This document shows positions 30,567 through 40,999 of a stretch of 42,022 bases of DNA, one piece after another (the stretch's first letter is position 1; each line of letters starts with the position of its first letter). This DNA is from Chondrus crispus (lineage: Eukaryota; Rhodophyta; Florideophyceae; Gigartinales; Gigartinaceae). Both the position numbers and the translations under genes were made by a program. The notes beneath the pieces were generated by a model. The model saw nothing but the letters and a program-made list of their open reading frames with translations. It ran no database searches and was not told the origin of the DNA. The stretch covers positions 1 through 42,022 of the forward strand of contig NW_005179367.1 in NCBI RefSeq assembly GCF_000350225.1, in the 5' to 3' direction.

Positions 30567-31430
30567 GTGGATGAGGGTGAGTGCACGCTGAAATTCCAGA
30601 AAGTTTTGAAAGAAGGGAAGGACAGGGATTTCTTTCATTTTTCCTTACTTCCCAAAGAGATGAGGCTTCCGTTCCCGTTTCAAAGTGTGGGGAAGGACCC
30701 CGAGGAAACTGATCCGACATCTGTGGGGTCAGCGTCAATCACGCTGCGTTTGTCGTTTATACCTTTTCTGAATGGTCCAGAAGGCGATAAAATGAAAGAG
30801 GTGTCATCATTGCTTGCAGACGCAGAGGCAACGTCGTTTCAAAAGTTGACTTCAACTACAGAAGATTTGTCAATTTCATCAGTTCTCAAGGCAAAGCTCT
30901 CACCTGGACAGCTACCGGACCCTGGAGACTGGCGCAGGCTGGCAGGAGCCGTTAGAAATCTTGTCGACGATGACGACACCACTTTGGACATCCAGAGAAC
31001 AGCCACGTTAACAGAAGACTTGCCTAGTACACTATTCATCGAATCATTGGCGACCAATACAGCAGTGTGGCTCTTCCACGATACGGCCAATAAAGACGTT
31101 GTCATATCATTCCGCCGGACGGAACAGGTAAGCTGGAAGGACTTCTTCACTGATGCCCAAATGTTTTTGCAACTTTGGGTCCCAGGTGTGAAAATAGATC
31201 TCAATGTGGATAAGGACCGAACAGTCGGTTTGGCGGACTTTATTCCCGGAGTGCTGCCCTCTCAAGAAACATCGATTCCAATAGACGCTTCCGCAATACA
31301 TTATGGTTTTCTCCGCACATATCCAAGTATTCGGGATGCATTGATACGCGGTCTCAAGATGGTGAGCATGGCGTTGGTGGGAACGAGTCAGCCGGGAGTC
31401 GAACCCAGAATGCAAAGCGCACAGCCGTAG
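30567..31430 (+). pseudogene. C2-lipase fragment, array copy 1 (5' part missing)
   Basis: This is the 3' portion of the lipase reading frame seen whole at 33790-36204. The in-frame start is not real: it enters mid-protein at ESGRYVDEGECTL-like sequence next to the small inverted-repeat element. Differences from copies 2 and 3 include LKEGKD for LNEGKD, KDPEETDPT for KDSEETDPK and FLNGPEGD for FLNSPEGD, so copy 1 is the most diverged. Confidence 0.85.
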
Positions 31431-31463
31431 ACACGTGCTAGCATTGCAACCGTGACCTGACTG
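31385..31463 (-). tRNA. tRNA-like sequence (degenerate), array copy 1
   Basis: Read on minus, this 79-base stretch has a perfect RNA polymerase III B-box (GGTTCGACTCC) in a 5-bp T-arm with a 7-base loop, and ends that pair over six of seven positions (CAGTCAG with CTGACTC). I could not fold proper D and anticodon arms, so it is more likely a tRNA pseudogene or SINE head than a working tRNA. It overlaps the last codons of the truncated lipase frame. Confidence 0.3.
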
Positions 31464-31905
31464 GGGTAAGTCCCCACCTCGGCGACACCCATAGGACTCG
31501 GTTAGAGCCCTAATTTTGCTTCACAGCAAAACAAACCTCAATACCCAATAAGGTCTATTGATTCGAGGCCTTTGGCTGTAACCAGCCAACCATCGTCGTT
31601 TCCGACTAGGTTACTCATCCTTTCGGACGAGATTTTTTGCTTGAACACAATGGCACAAGCGGTTTTAGGTCCCTTCAGACTACCTGTCATTCAAGACAGC
31701 GTCAGGGAAGGTCGCCGCCATGAAGGTCCAGATCGAGCTCCGCACCTCGCCGAGTGATACAGGGGGCTTCATGGCGTGGCAGTACACCCCGAATTTTGCA
31801 CACACCTCGTGATGTATCCAGGGAGACGCCTTTTTTGAATCGTGCGGTCACATAAGCACGGCGCCAATGGCGCCGACCCAAGCCGCACGAAACTGAGCAA
31901 CGCAA
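31464..31905. other. Spacer of array copy 1
   Basis: No recognisable gene; short frames lack family features. Identical in the other copies. Confidence 0.4.
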
Positions 31906-31970
31906 CGCAACCTCGCAGCGCAACCTCGCAGCGCAACCTCGCAGCGCAACCTCGCAGCGCAACCTCGCAG
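31906..31970 (+). repeat. Minisatellite CGCAACCTCGCAG x5, copy 1
   Basis: Five exact 13-bp units, followed by TAGGCCAGCTCGCTCC. Confidence 0.95.
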
Positions 31971-32130
31971 TAGGCCAGCTCGCTCCGGCAGCTCGCCGAA
32001 GCGGTCACCCGCGTCGAATCTCACCACAAGAGATTTCCTCTTTTCATTACACCTGTACAGCGCAAAAAAAAGAGGAAACGAATCGTGAGTAGTCAGATAA
32101 CGCGCGGTTCGCTGAGCCCATGACAATAAA

Positions 32131-32188
32131 GGAAGGCAGTGCTCCATGGCCTCGAACGTGTGTTCGAGGGCATGGAGCACTGCCTTCC
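32131..32188. repeat. Hairpin, 27-bp arms, copy 1
   Basis: Arms 32131-32157 and 32162-32188 with a GTGT loop and one mismatch in 27 pairs. The third array copy ends inside this sequence. Confidence 0.95.
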
Positions 32189-32202
32189 AAAAGTGTAGTT
32201 TG

Positions 32203-32277
32203 CGGGGCTGCGGGGGGGAGGGGGGGGGAAGGAAGGGGAAGGAAGGGGGGGAGGGGGGGGGGCGGGAGGAATGGGAG
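32203..32277 (+). repeat. G-rich tract, copy 1
   Basis: Runs of G up to ten with few interruptions (A, C); strong G-quadruplex potential on plus. The array copies differ in run lengths here. Confidence 0.85.
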
Positions 32278-32963
32278 AACAATAGACACGTCGGTGTTTC
32301 TATTGTACATCTGGGCGATGTGCCAAGCAAGTGCAAATTTGGAGACTTGTGCAGTGACTGCGAAGCGTCCCATCCTTTTCACGTGTGGTACGCGTATTGG
32401 CTGTGGCATTTACGATTCAGTGTCGGGTTTCGAGCGAGTTGCGTTTGGATCGCTTTCTTGATCAGAGGGCAATTGCAAAAATTGCAATTAGAAATCTCTC
32501 ATTTTTTCCCTCACACGTAATCTATGGCATACAGTGTGGCCCGCTACCATTGCTCTCTTATCACTATCATATCATCATTACATTATCATTAGATTCGTGT
32601 CTTCGAGATGCCTCTCCGGCACATGCACATCGTGATTTCGTACAGTGGTTGGCTGTGAGATCCTTCCTTTCCACGCCCTCTTTCAATGTTTTCGGGTGCA
32701 TAGGCGATTGTTTCAAACCTTGCATCACCTGCGCTTCTGGAAGATTGCATGAAAATCAGCTATTACTTGAATGTGAATCTAGGCGTACGCCTCGATTCTA
32801 TAGACGTCATCTATCATCTATGATAGACATGCACATGGCATGGAGATGGACCAGTGGCAGCGGACATTCGTTTTGTCAGCGAGCTAAGTAAGGTATACGG
32901 GGAGATATACAAGTCTGATGAGCTTACGGTAGGCCTGTTTCCTTTTATTTCCCAGCAAATCAC

Positions 32964-33015
32964 CCAACTTGTATCATTATCTCAACTTCGCAGTTGAGAT
33001 GGTGATACAAGTTGG
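32964..33015. repeat. Hairpin, 24-bp arms, copy 1
   Basis: Arms 32964-32987 and 32992-33015 with a TCGC loop and two mismatches. Confidence 0.95.
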
Positions 33016-33582
33016 TCAGGGGTTGAAGGGTTGTGGATTCTCTTCTTTTGCTTTGTTTTGAGTTGGTTTTTGTGTTTGTGTCGACTAACGGCATGCAGTC
33101 TAGAACAAATAAGATGAAGGCGCAGTTGTTATCGGACTTTGTCAAGTTGAGCATCTCTGCAAATGCAGATGTTGAAAACGATGTTACTGGAGACGGATGA
33201 AGGAATGGCACAGGCACAGGCGACTTTGCCCCGTCGACATTTGAAAGTAAGTTCCGTCGTCCAGGTTGTGAAACTTTTTACGTGGAAAACTCACATGCCC
33301 CCAGTTTTCGGTATGCTCTGAGTTTTACCAGACGCGTTTAGATCCGTATAAATCCGAGCAAACACGGCACCAAAACACGCGTTTTCGTGACTTTACGGAC
33401 AACTAAGGTTGTCTTATTGAATAAAAAAGTCACAAGGCAGAATAAAGCTGCTCGCAGCTTGCTCGCACGAGCATCGGATCAAAGCAATGACTCATCCAAT
33501 CATCTCCCTCCACCTTGCAGACTACGAACACCGTCCCTCTGACCGGGCCACCATCGACCAGCAACCGCCCAGCCGCCCTGTG

Positions 33583-33677
33583 ATTGGTTATGTCCTTTCT
33601 CTTCCGTTCTCGTCCGTTCTCGTCCGTTCCCGTCCCCCTCGCACCTGAAGCATCCTTTCGCAATCTTTCGCAATCTC
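33583..33677 (+). promoter_or_regulatory. Presumed lipase promoter region, array copy 2
   Basis: An inverted CCAAT box (ATTGG, 33583-33587) is followed by a threefold 10-bp pyrimidine repeat (CGTTCTCGTC at 33605-33634, last unit variant) and a doubled TTTCGCAATC (33656-33677; single in copy 3). The lipase ATG follows about 110 bases later. Promoter role is inferred from position. Confidence 0.4.
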
Positions 33678-33789
33678 TGCCGTGCGCTTCCCATCCCATC
33701 CTCCCATGTGTATTATCTCCCCCGCGCCCAGGGACCAAATCACTGCCACACTATCACTGCCACACTAGTCCCCGCATTCCTCACTGGCA

Positions 33790-36204
33790 ATGCAATCCCT
33801 ATTCATCCTCCCTGCCCAGCAGTTTCACCACTCCTCCACGCGCGCCACCCGCCACCGCCGGCCGGCCCTCCGCCGCCCCCGCCGCCTATTCGCATGCGCT
33901 GATCGTCCACCGGACGACCCCGCCCCTCTTCTCCCGTGGCTACAGGCCGCGCTTAAGTCTTCCGCGCCTAAGTCTTCCATGCCCAACACAGCCCCCACGC
34001 CGTCGGAGGATGCAGAAGACCGGAACGGAGGAGACGAAAGCCCCACAATTGCCGCGCTGCTGGCAACCGTGCAGCGGGAAGGCGGCGAGGTTATTGACGC
34101 GGCGGGGCGCAATGTTGCCGTCAGGGAGGGCTTCGCTTGGATCCTTGAGGCGCTTGCGAAGAGGGGCTTGGGGAAAGGGGCCGTGGCAGAGGGAGAAGAG
34201 GAAGAGAAGCCCAACGACGCGAGGGAGGTAGTAGAAGAGCGGGAGAAGGGGCGGGAGAAGGAGGAGGACGGGCTGGGGGACGGGCTGGAGGACGGGCTTA
34301 ATGCGGCTGTTGCGTGGATTCTTGAAGCTGTTGCAAAAAGGAGGAAAGAGGGAGAGGCGGCCAAAGAGAGTGTAGACGAATCCGACCTTGTCCATGTCTC
34401 AGAAGAGGAAACTGCGATACAGCGAGTTGATTCTGATGGAATGTCAACTTCACCTCTGTCATGGATTGCCGAGTTGCTCCCAGGCAACATCCCTGCGAGC
34501 GCACCGGTTAACGACCCCGACCTCGCAGAAGGCGCAGAACCACGCAGCGAGGAACTTGTCCCCGCCACGACAACAGACGAAGTAGAAAACCAGCTCGTCT
34601 CGTGGCTCTCGTCTCACCTGTCGCCCACGGCCACCAAAGAGGAGGTGCTGGACCAAACCGTATCCTGGATCTCCTCCAACCTGTCGTCGGCCTCGGCGAA
34701 CCTATCCACCATTGCGCTGCAGGGCATGCTGCAGCGCGGTTCGGACGTCGCGTCGCAGCTGTCCACCAACGCCATGTTGGCCACGCTCAACGCGCTCAAC
34801 GTTGAGCCGTTCGATACCGTCGACACGCCAGACGATACCCACCTCCCGCGTCACCCGTATGATCCTGTGCACGCGCTCACGCTTGCGGCATACTCGTTCC
34901 GCGCGTACTTGGAGCCGCCTTCTTCGTCTTATCGCGAGACTTTCGCGGCTCCAGTTGATGGGTCTGAGCTTTCAGGCTTGGATCGGCAGCTGGTGTACAC
35001 GGACTTTGTGTATCCGAGCACTGAGGTTCTTGCGCAGAGGGCGAAGGGGGCTGTAATGGTGCAGGTTGTAGCGTCGGAGGGATTGGAGGAGGTGTACGTG
35101 GTGGTTGAGATGAACGGCGTGCTGGTGCTAGACCTTTTCAAGAAGAAGCATTGCGCAATGCTGTGTCAGAGGGACCCGCCTTCGTCTCGGTTCCGTTCCA
35201 TCGGGGGTGCAAGTGATGATGAGTTGGTCATAAACGTATTTCCAAATGAGAAGGCATACGTCGAGGGAAGTCCACTGAGTGCCATTTCCGTATTCTCGCT
35301 TGCTGACTTTGTGCGACAGGGCCTGGAGAGCGGCAGGTACGTGGATGAGGGTGAGTGCACGCTGAAATTCCAGAAAGTTTTGAATGAAGGGAAGGACAGG
35401 GATTTCTTTCATTTTTCCTTACTTCCCAAAGAGATGAGGCTTCCGTTCCCGTTTCAAAGTGTGGGGAAGGACTCCGAGGAAACTGATCCGAAATCTGTGG
35501 GGTCAGCGTCAATCACGCTGCGTTTGTCGTTTATACCTTTTCTGAATAGTCCAGAAGGCGATAAAATGAAAGAGGTGTCATCATTGCTTGCAGACGCAGA
35601 GGCAACGTCGTTTCAAAAGTTGACTTCAACTACAGAAGATTTGTCAATTTCATCAGTTCTCAAGGCAAAGCTCTCACCTGGACAGCTACCGGACCCTGGA
35701 GACTGGCGCAGGCTGGCAGGAGCCGTTAGAAATCTTGTCGACGATGACGACACCACTTTGGACATCCAGAGAACAGCCACGTTAACAGAAGACTTGCCTA
35801 GTACACTATTCGTCGAATCATTGGCGACCAATACAGCAGTGTGGCTCTTCCACGATACGGCCAATAAAGACGTTGTCATATCATTCCGCCGGACGGAACA
35901 GGTAAGCTGGAAGGACTTCTTCACTGATGCCCAAATGTTTTTGCAACTTTGGGTCCCAGGTGTGAAAATAGATCTCAATGTGGATAAGGACCGAACAGTC
36001 GGTTTGGCGGACTTTATTCCCGGAGTGCTGCCCTCTCAAGAAACATCGATTCCAATAGACGCTTCCGCAATACATTATGGTTTTCTCCGCACATATCCAA
36101 GTATTCGGGATGCATTGATACGCGGTCTCAAGATGGTGAGCATGGCGTTGGTGGGAACGAGTCAGCCGGGAGTCGAACCCAGAATGCAAAGCGCACAGCC
36201 GTAG
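33790..36204 (+). CDS. Truncated C2-lipase (class 3), array copy 2
   Basis: The 804-residue frame resembles plant plastid C2 plus triacylglycerol-lipase proteins. Residues 1-65 are Arg/Ser/Ala/Pro-rich, like a plastid targeting peptide. Residues about 105-290 hold five spaced W-I/L motifs (FAWILEALAKR, VAWILEAVAKR, LSWIAELL, VSWLSSHL, VSWISSNL). A C2-like beta region lies at about 410-600 (VMVQVVASEGLEEVYVVVEMNG). The lipase part starts near 680 (TAVWLFHDTANKDVVISFRRTE, WKDFFTDAQ, IHYGFLRTYPSIRDALI). Position 701 is Arg where the family has Gly (FRGTE). The catalytic GHSLGG block and everything after it are absent: coding likeness ends at LKM just before a consensus splice donor (GTGAGC at 36136), and the frame stops in the tRNA-like sequence. 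The remaining exons are nowhere in the unit, so it is a 5' gene part. Confidence 0.7.
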   Translation: MQSLFILPAQQFHHSSTRATRHRRPALRRPRRLFACADRPPDDPAPLLPWLQAALKSSAPKSSMPNTAPTPSEDAEDRNGGDESPTIAALLATVQREGGEVIDAAGRNVAVREGFAWILEALAKRGLGKGAVAEGEEEEKPNDAREVVEEREKGREKEEDGLGDGLEDGLNAAVAWILEAVAKRRKEGEAAKESVDESDLVHVSEEETAIQRVDSDGMSTSPLSWIAELLPGNIPASAPVNDPDLAEGAEPRSEELVPATTTDEVENQLVSWLSSHLSPTATKEEVLDQTVSWISSNLSSASANLSTIALQGMLQRGSDVASQLSTNAMLATLNALNVEPFDTVDTPDDTHLPRHPYDPVHALTLAAYSFRAYLEPPSSSYRETFAAPVDGSELSGLDRQLVYTDFVYPSTEVLAQRAKGAVMVQVVASEGLEEVYVVVEMNGVLVLDLFKKKHCAMLCQRDPPSSRFRSIGGASDDELVINVFPNEKAYVEGSPLSAISVFSLADFVRQGLESGRYVDEGECTLKFQKVLNEGKDRDFFHFSLLPKEMRLPFPFQSVGKDSEETDPKSVGSASITLRLSFIPFLNSPEGDKMKEVSSLLADAEATSFQKLTSTTEDLSISSVLKAKLSPGQLPDPGDWRRLAGAVRNLVDDDDTTLDIQRTATLTEDLPSTLFVESLATNTAVWLFHDTANKDVVISFRRTEQVSWKDFFTDAQMFLQLWVPGVKIDLNVDKDRTVGLADFIPGVLPSQETSIPIDASAIHYGFLRTYPSIRDALIRGLKMVSMALVGTSQPGVEPRMQSAQP

Positions 36205-36237
36205 ACACGTGCTAGCATTGCAACCGTGACCTGACTG
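36159..36237 (-). tRNA. tRNA-like sequence (degenerate), array copy 2
   Basis: Same as 31385-31463: B-box, T-arm and acceptor pairing but no proper anticodon arm. Confidence 0.3.
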
Positions 36238-36679
36238 GGGTAAGTCCCCACCTCGGCGACACCCATAGGACTCGGTTAGAGCCCTAATTTTGCTTCACAG
36301 CAAAACAAACCTCAATACCCAATAAGGTCTATTGATTCGAGGCCTTTGGCTGTAACCAGCCAACCATCGTCGTTTCCGACTAGGTTACTCATCCTTTCGG
36401 ACGAGATTTTTTGCTTGAACACAATGGCACAAGCGGTTTTAGGTCCCTTCAGACTACCTGTCATTCAAGACAGCGTCAGGGAAGGTCGCCGCCATGAAGG
36501 TCCAGATCGAGCTCCGCACCTCGCCGAGTGATACAGGGGGCTTCATGGCGTGGCAGTACACCCCGAATTTTGCACACACCTCGTGATGTATCCAGGGAGA
36601 CGCCTTTTTTGAATCGTGCGGTCACATAAGCACGGCGCCAATGGCGCCGACCCAAGCCGCACGAAACTGAGCAACGCAA
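36238..36679. other. Spacer of array copy 2
   Basis: Equivalent to 31464-31905; no gene seen. Confidence 0.4.
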
Positions 36680-36757
36680 CGCAACCTCGCAGCGCAACCT
36701 CGCAGCGCAACCTCGCAGCGCAACCTCGCAGCGCAACCTCGCAGCGCAACCTCGCAG
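36680..36757 (+). repeat. Minisatellite CGCAACCTCGCAG x6, copy 2
   Basis: Six exact units, one more than copies 1 and 3. The TAGGCCAGCTCGCTCC that follows in copies 1 and 3 is deleted here. Confidence 0.95.
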
Positions 36758-36903
36758 CGGCAGCTCGCCGAAGCGGTCACCCGCGTCGAATCTCACCACA
36801 AGAGATTTCCTCTTTTCATTACACCTGTACAGCGCAAAAAAAAAGAGGAAACGAATCGTGAGTAGTCAGATAACGCGCGGTTCGCTGAGCCCATGACAAT
36901 AAA

Positions 36904-36961
36904 GGAAGGCAGTGCTCCATGGCCTCGAACGTGTGTTCGAGGGCATGGAGCACTGCCTTCC
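36904..36961. repeat. Hairpin, 27-bp arms, copy 2
   Basis: Same sequence and single mismatch as 32131-32188. Confidence 0.95.
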
Positions 36962-36975
36962 AAAAGTGTAGTTTG

Positions 36976-37041
36976 CGGGGCTGCCGGGGGGAGGGGGGGG
37001 GAAGGAAGGGGAATGGAAGGGGGGAGGGGGGGGGCGGGAGG
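36976..37041 (+). repeat. G-rich tract, copy 2
   Basis: Shorter than in copy 1 and with different run lengths (CTGCCGGGGGG at the start). Confidence 0.85.
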
Positions 37042-38551
37042 AATGGGAGAACAATAGACACGTCGGTGTTTCTATTGTACATCTGGGCGATGTGCCAAGC
37101 AAGTGCAAATTTGGAGACTTGTGCAGTGACTGCGAAGCGTCCCATCCTTTTCACGTGTGGTACGCGTATTGGCTGTGGCATTTACGATTCAGTGTCGGGT
37201 TTCGAGCGAGTTGCGTTTGGATCGCTTTCTTGATCAGAGGGCAATTGCAAAAATTGCAATTAGAAATCTCTCATTTTTTCCCTCACACGTAATCTATGGC
37301 ATACAGTGTGGCCCGCTACCATTGCTCTCTTATCACTATCATATCATCATTACATTATCATTAGATTCGTGTCTTCGAGATGCCTCTCCGGCACATGCAC
37401 ATCGTGATTTCGTACAGTGGTTGGCTGTGAGATCCTTCCTTTCCACGCCCTCTTTCAATGTTTTCGGGTGCATAGGCGATTGTTTCAAACCTTGCATCAC
37501 CTGCGCTTCTGGAAGATTGCATGAAAATCAGCTATTACTTGAATGTGAATCTAGGCGTACGCCTCGATTCTATAGACGTCATCTATCATCTATGATAGAC
37601 ATGCACATGGCATGGAGATGGACCAGTGGCAGCGGACATTCGTTTTGTCAGCGAGCTAAGTAAGGTATACGGGGAGATATACAAGTCTGATGAGCTTACG
37701 GTAGGCCTGTTTCCTTTTATTTCCCAGCAAATCACCCAACTTGTATCATTATCTCAACTTCGCAGTTGAGATGGTGATACAAGTTGGTCAGGGGTTGAAG
37801 GGTTGTGGATTCTCTTCTTTTGCTTTGTTTTGAGTTGGTTTTTGTGTTTGTGTCGACTAACGGCATGCAGTCTAGAACAAATAAGATGAAGGCGCAGTTG
37901 TTATCGGACTTTGTCAAGTTGAGCATCTCTGCAAATGCAGATGTTGAAAACGATGTTACTGGAGACGGATGAAGGAATGGCACAGGCACAGGCGACTTTG
38001 CCCCGTCGACATTTGAAAGTAAGTTCCGTCGTCCAGGTTGTGAAACTTTTTACGTGGAAAACTCACATGCCCCCAGTTTTCGGTATGCTCTGAGTTTTAC
38101 CAGACGCGTTTAGATCCGTATAAATCCGAGCAAACACGGCACCAAAACACGCGTTTTCGTGACTTTACGGACAACTAAGGTTGTCTTATTGAATAAAAAA
38201 GTCACAAGGCAGAATAAAGCTGCTCGCAGCTTGCTCGCACGAGCATCGGATCAAAGCAATGACTCATCCAATCATCTCCCTCCACCTTGCAGACTACGAA
38301 CACCGTCCCTCTGACCGGGCCACCATCGACCAGCAACCGCCCAGCCGCCCTGTGATTGGTTATGTCCTTTCTCTTCCGTTCTCGTCCGTTCTCGTCCGTT
38401 CCCGTCCCCCTCGCACCTGAAGCATCCTTTCGCAATCTCTGCCGTGCGCTTCCCATCCCATCCTCCCATGTGTATTATCTCCCCCGCGCCCAGGGACCAA
38501 ATCACTGCCACACTATCACTGCCACACTAGTCCCCGCATTCCTCACTGGCA
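37042..38551. other. Spacer of array unit, up to the copy 3 lipase
   Basis: Equivalent to 32278-33789, including the inverted CCAAT box and the threefold 10-bp repeat before the lipase. It lacks one of the doubled TTTCGCAATC units. No gene seen. Confidence 0.4.
37736..37787. repeat. Hairpin, 24-bp arms, copy 2
   Basis: Same as 32964-33015. Confidence 0.95.
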
Positions 38552-40966
38552 ATGCAATCCCTATTCATCCTCCCTGCCCAGCAGTTTCACCACTCCTCCA
38601 CGCGCGCCACCCGCCACCGCCGGCCGGCCCTCCGCCGCCCCCGCCGCCTATTCGCATGCGCTGATCGTCCACCGGACGACCCCGCCCCTCTTCTCCCGTG
38701 GCTACAGGCCGCGCTTAAGTCTTCCGCGCCTAAGTCTTCCATGCCCAACACAGCCCCCACGCCGTCGGAGGATGCAGAAGACCGGAACGGAGGAGACGAA
38801 AGCCCCACAATTGCCGCGCTGCTGGCAACCGTGCAGCGGGAAGGCGGCGAGGTTATTGACGCGGCGGGGCGCAATGTTGCCGTCAGGGAGGGCTTCGCTT
38901 GGATCCTTGAGGCGCTTGCGAAGAGGGGCTTGGGGAAAGGGGCCGTGGCAGAGGGAGAAGAGGAAGAGAAGCGCAACGACGCGAGGGAGGTAGTAGAAGA
39001 GCGGGAGAAGGGGCGGGAGAAGGAGGAGGACGGGCTGGGGGACGGGCTGGAGGACGGGCTTAATGCGGCTGTTGCGTGGATTCTTGAAGCTGTTGCAAAA
39101 AGGAGGAAAGAGGGAGAGGCGGCCAAAGAGAGTGTAGACGAATCCGACCTTGTCCATGTCTCAGAAGAGGAAACTGCGATACAGCGAGTTGATTCTGATG
39201 GAATGTCAACTTCACCTCTGTCATGGATTGCCGAGTTGCTCCCAGGCAACATCCCTGCGAGCGCACCGGTTAACGACCCCGACCTCGCAGAAGGCGCAGA
39301 ACCACGCAGCGAGGAACTTGTCCCCGCCACGACAACAGACGAAGTAGAAAACCAGCTCGTCTCGTGGCTCTCGTCTCACCTGTCGCCCACGGCCACCAAA
39401 GAGGAGGTGCTGGACCAAACCGTATCCTGGATCTCCTCCAACCTGTCGTCGGCCTCGGCGAACCTATCCACCATTGCGCTGCAGGGCATGCTGCAGCGCG
39501 GTTCGGACGTCGCGTCGCAGCTGTCCACCAACGCCATGTTGGCCACGCTCAACGCGCTCAACGTTGAGCCGTTCGATACCGTCGACACGCCAGACGATAC
39601 CCACCTCCCGCGTCACCCGTATGATCCTGTGCACGCGCTCACGCTTGCGGCATACTCGTTCCGCGCGTACTTGGAGCCGCCTTCGTCGTCTTATCGCGAG
39701 ACTTTCGCGGCTCCAGTTGATGGGTCTGAGCTTTCAGGCTTGGATCGGCAGCTGGTGTACACGGACTTTGTGTATCCGAGCACTGAGGTTCTTGCGCAGA
39801 GGGCGAAGGGGGCTGTAATGGTGCAGGTTGTAGCGTCGGAGGGATTGGAGGAGGTGTACGTGGTGGTTGAGATGAACGGCGTGCTGGTGCTAGACCTTTT
39901 CAAGAAGAAGCATTGCGCAATGCTGTGTCAGAGGGACCCGCCTTCGTCTCGGTTCCGTTCCATCGGGGGTGCAAGTGATGATGAGTTGGTCATAAACGTA
40001 TTTCCAAATGAGAAGGCATACGTCGAGGGAAGTCCACTGAGTGCCATTTCCGTATTCTCGCTTGCTGACTTTGTGCGACAGGGCCTGGAGAGCGGCAGGT
40101 ACGTGGATGAGGGTGAGTGCACGCTGAAATTCCAGAAAGTTTTGAATGAAGGGAAGGACAGGGATTTCTTTCATTTTTCCTTACTTCCCAAAGAGATGAG
40201 GCTTCCGTTCCCGTTTCAAAGTGTGGGGAAGGACTCCGAGGAAACTGATCCGAAATCTGTGGGGTCAGCGTCAATCACGCTGCGTTTGTCGTTTATACCT
40301 TTTCTGAATAGTCCAGAAGGCGATAAAATGAAAGAGGTGTCATCATTGCTTGCAGACGCAGAGGCAACGTCGTTTCAAAAGTTGACTTCAACTACAGAAG
40401 ATTTGTCAATTTCATCAGTTCTCAAGGCAAAGCTCTCACCTGGACAGCTACCGGACCCTGGAGACTGGCGCAGGCTGGCAGGAGCCGTTAGAAATCTTGT
40501 CGACGATGACGACACCACTTTGGACATCCAGAGAACAGCCACCTTAACAGAAGACTTGCCTAGTACACTATTCATCAAATCATTGGCGACCGATACAGCA
40601 GTGTGGCTCTTCCACGATACGGCCAATAAAGACGTTGTCATATCATTCCGCCGGACGGAACAGGTAAGCTGGAAGGACTTCTTCACTGATGCCCAAATGT
40701 TTTTGCAACTTTGGGTCCCAGGTGTGAAAATAGATCTCAATGTGGATAAGGACCGAACAGTCGGTTTGGCGGACTTTATTCCCGGAGTGCTGCCCTCTCA
40801 AGAAACATCGATTCCAATAGACGCTTCCGCAATACATTATGGTTTTCTCCGCACATATCCAAGTATTCGGGATGCATTGATACGCGGTCTCAAGATGGTG
40901 AGCATGGCGTTGGTGGGAGCGAGTCAGCCGGGAGTCGAACCCAGAATGCAAAGCGCACAGCCGTAG
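38552..40966 (+). CDS. Truncated C2-lipase (class 3), array copy 3
   Basis: Also 804 residues and nearly identical to copy 2, including the FRRTE substitution, the loss of GHSLGG and the GTGAGC donor after LKM. Seen differences are few: EEKRND for EEKPND in the acidic linker, IKSLATDT for VESLATNT before the lipase core, and GASQPG for GTSQPG in the tail. The open frame is kept in both full copies, which could reflect recent duplication as well as selection. Confidence 0.7.
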   Translation: MQSLFILPAQQFHHSSTRATRHRRPALRRPRRLFACADRPPDDPAPLLPWLQAALKSSAPKSSMPNTAPTPSEDAEDRNGGDESPTIAALLATVQREGGEVIDAAGRNVAVREGFAWILEALAKRGLGKGAVAEGEEEEKRNDAREVVEEREKGREKEEDGLGDGLEDGLNAAVAWILEAVAKRRKEGEAAKESVDESDLVHVSEEETAIQRVDSDGMSTSPLSWIAELLPGNIPASAPVNDPDLAEGAEPRSEELVPATTTDEVENQLVSWLSSHLSPTATKEEVLDQTVSWISSNLSSASANLSTIALQGMLQRGSDVASQLSTNAMLATLNALNVEPFDTVDTPDDTHLPRHPYDPVHALTLAAYSFRAYLEPPSSSYRETFAAPVDGSELSGLDRQLVYTDFVYPSTEVLAQRAKGAVMVQVVASEGLEEVYVVVEMNGVLVLDLFKKKHCAMLCQRDPPSSRFRSIGGASDDELVINVFPNEKAYVEGSPLSAISVFSLADFVRQGLESGRYVDEGECTLKFQKVLNEGKDRDFFHFSLLPKEMRLPFPFQSVGKDSEETDPKSVGSASITLRLSFIPFLNSPEGDKMKEVSSLLADAEATSFQKLTSTTEDLSISSVLKAKLSPGQLPDPGDWRRLAGAVRNLVDDDDTTLDIQRTATLTEDLPSTLFIKSLATDTAVWLFHDTANKDVVISFRRTEQVSWKDFFTDAQMFLQLWVPGVKIDLNVDKDRTVGLADFIPGVLPSQETSIPIDASAIHYGFLRTYPSIRDALIRGLKMVSMALVGASQPGVEPRMQSAQP

Positions 40967-40999
40967 ACACGTGCTAGCATTGCAACCGTGACCTGACTG
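40921..40999 (-). tRNA. tRNA-like sequence (degenerate), array copy 3
   Basis: Third copy of the B-box-bearing 79-base stretch, one base different in the flank of the T-arm side (GGAGCGAG for GGAACGAG). Confidence 0.3.

Larger units (their letters stand above)
32278..33789. other. Spacer of array unit, up to the copy 2 lipase
   Basis: A 168-residue plus frame (32385-32891) recurs in the next unit but has no family features and no conserved-looking composition; I do not call it a gene. A hairpin lies at 32964-33015. The last 200 bases are the presumed lipase promoter. Confidence 0.4.

Noticed and set aside
31385..31463. Functional tRNA gene
   Set aside because: Only the T-arm and acceptor fold; no 7-base anticodon loop with a proper stem was found.
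31906..31970. CRISPR-like array
   Set aside because: Contiguous 13-bp tandem units without spacers: a minisatellite.
32385..32891. 168-residue plus ORF in the array spacer
   Set aside because: Recurs only because the unit is repeated; no family features, and it crosses a homopurine/homopyrimidine region.
33825..34568. 247-residue minus ORF opposite the lipase (and its copy at 38587-39330)
   Set aside because: Ser/Pro/Ala low-complexity shadow of the acidic coding strand.
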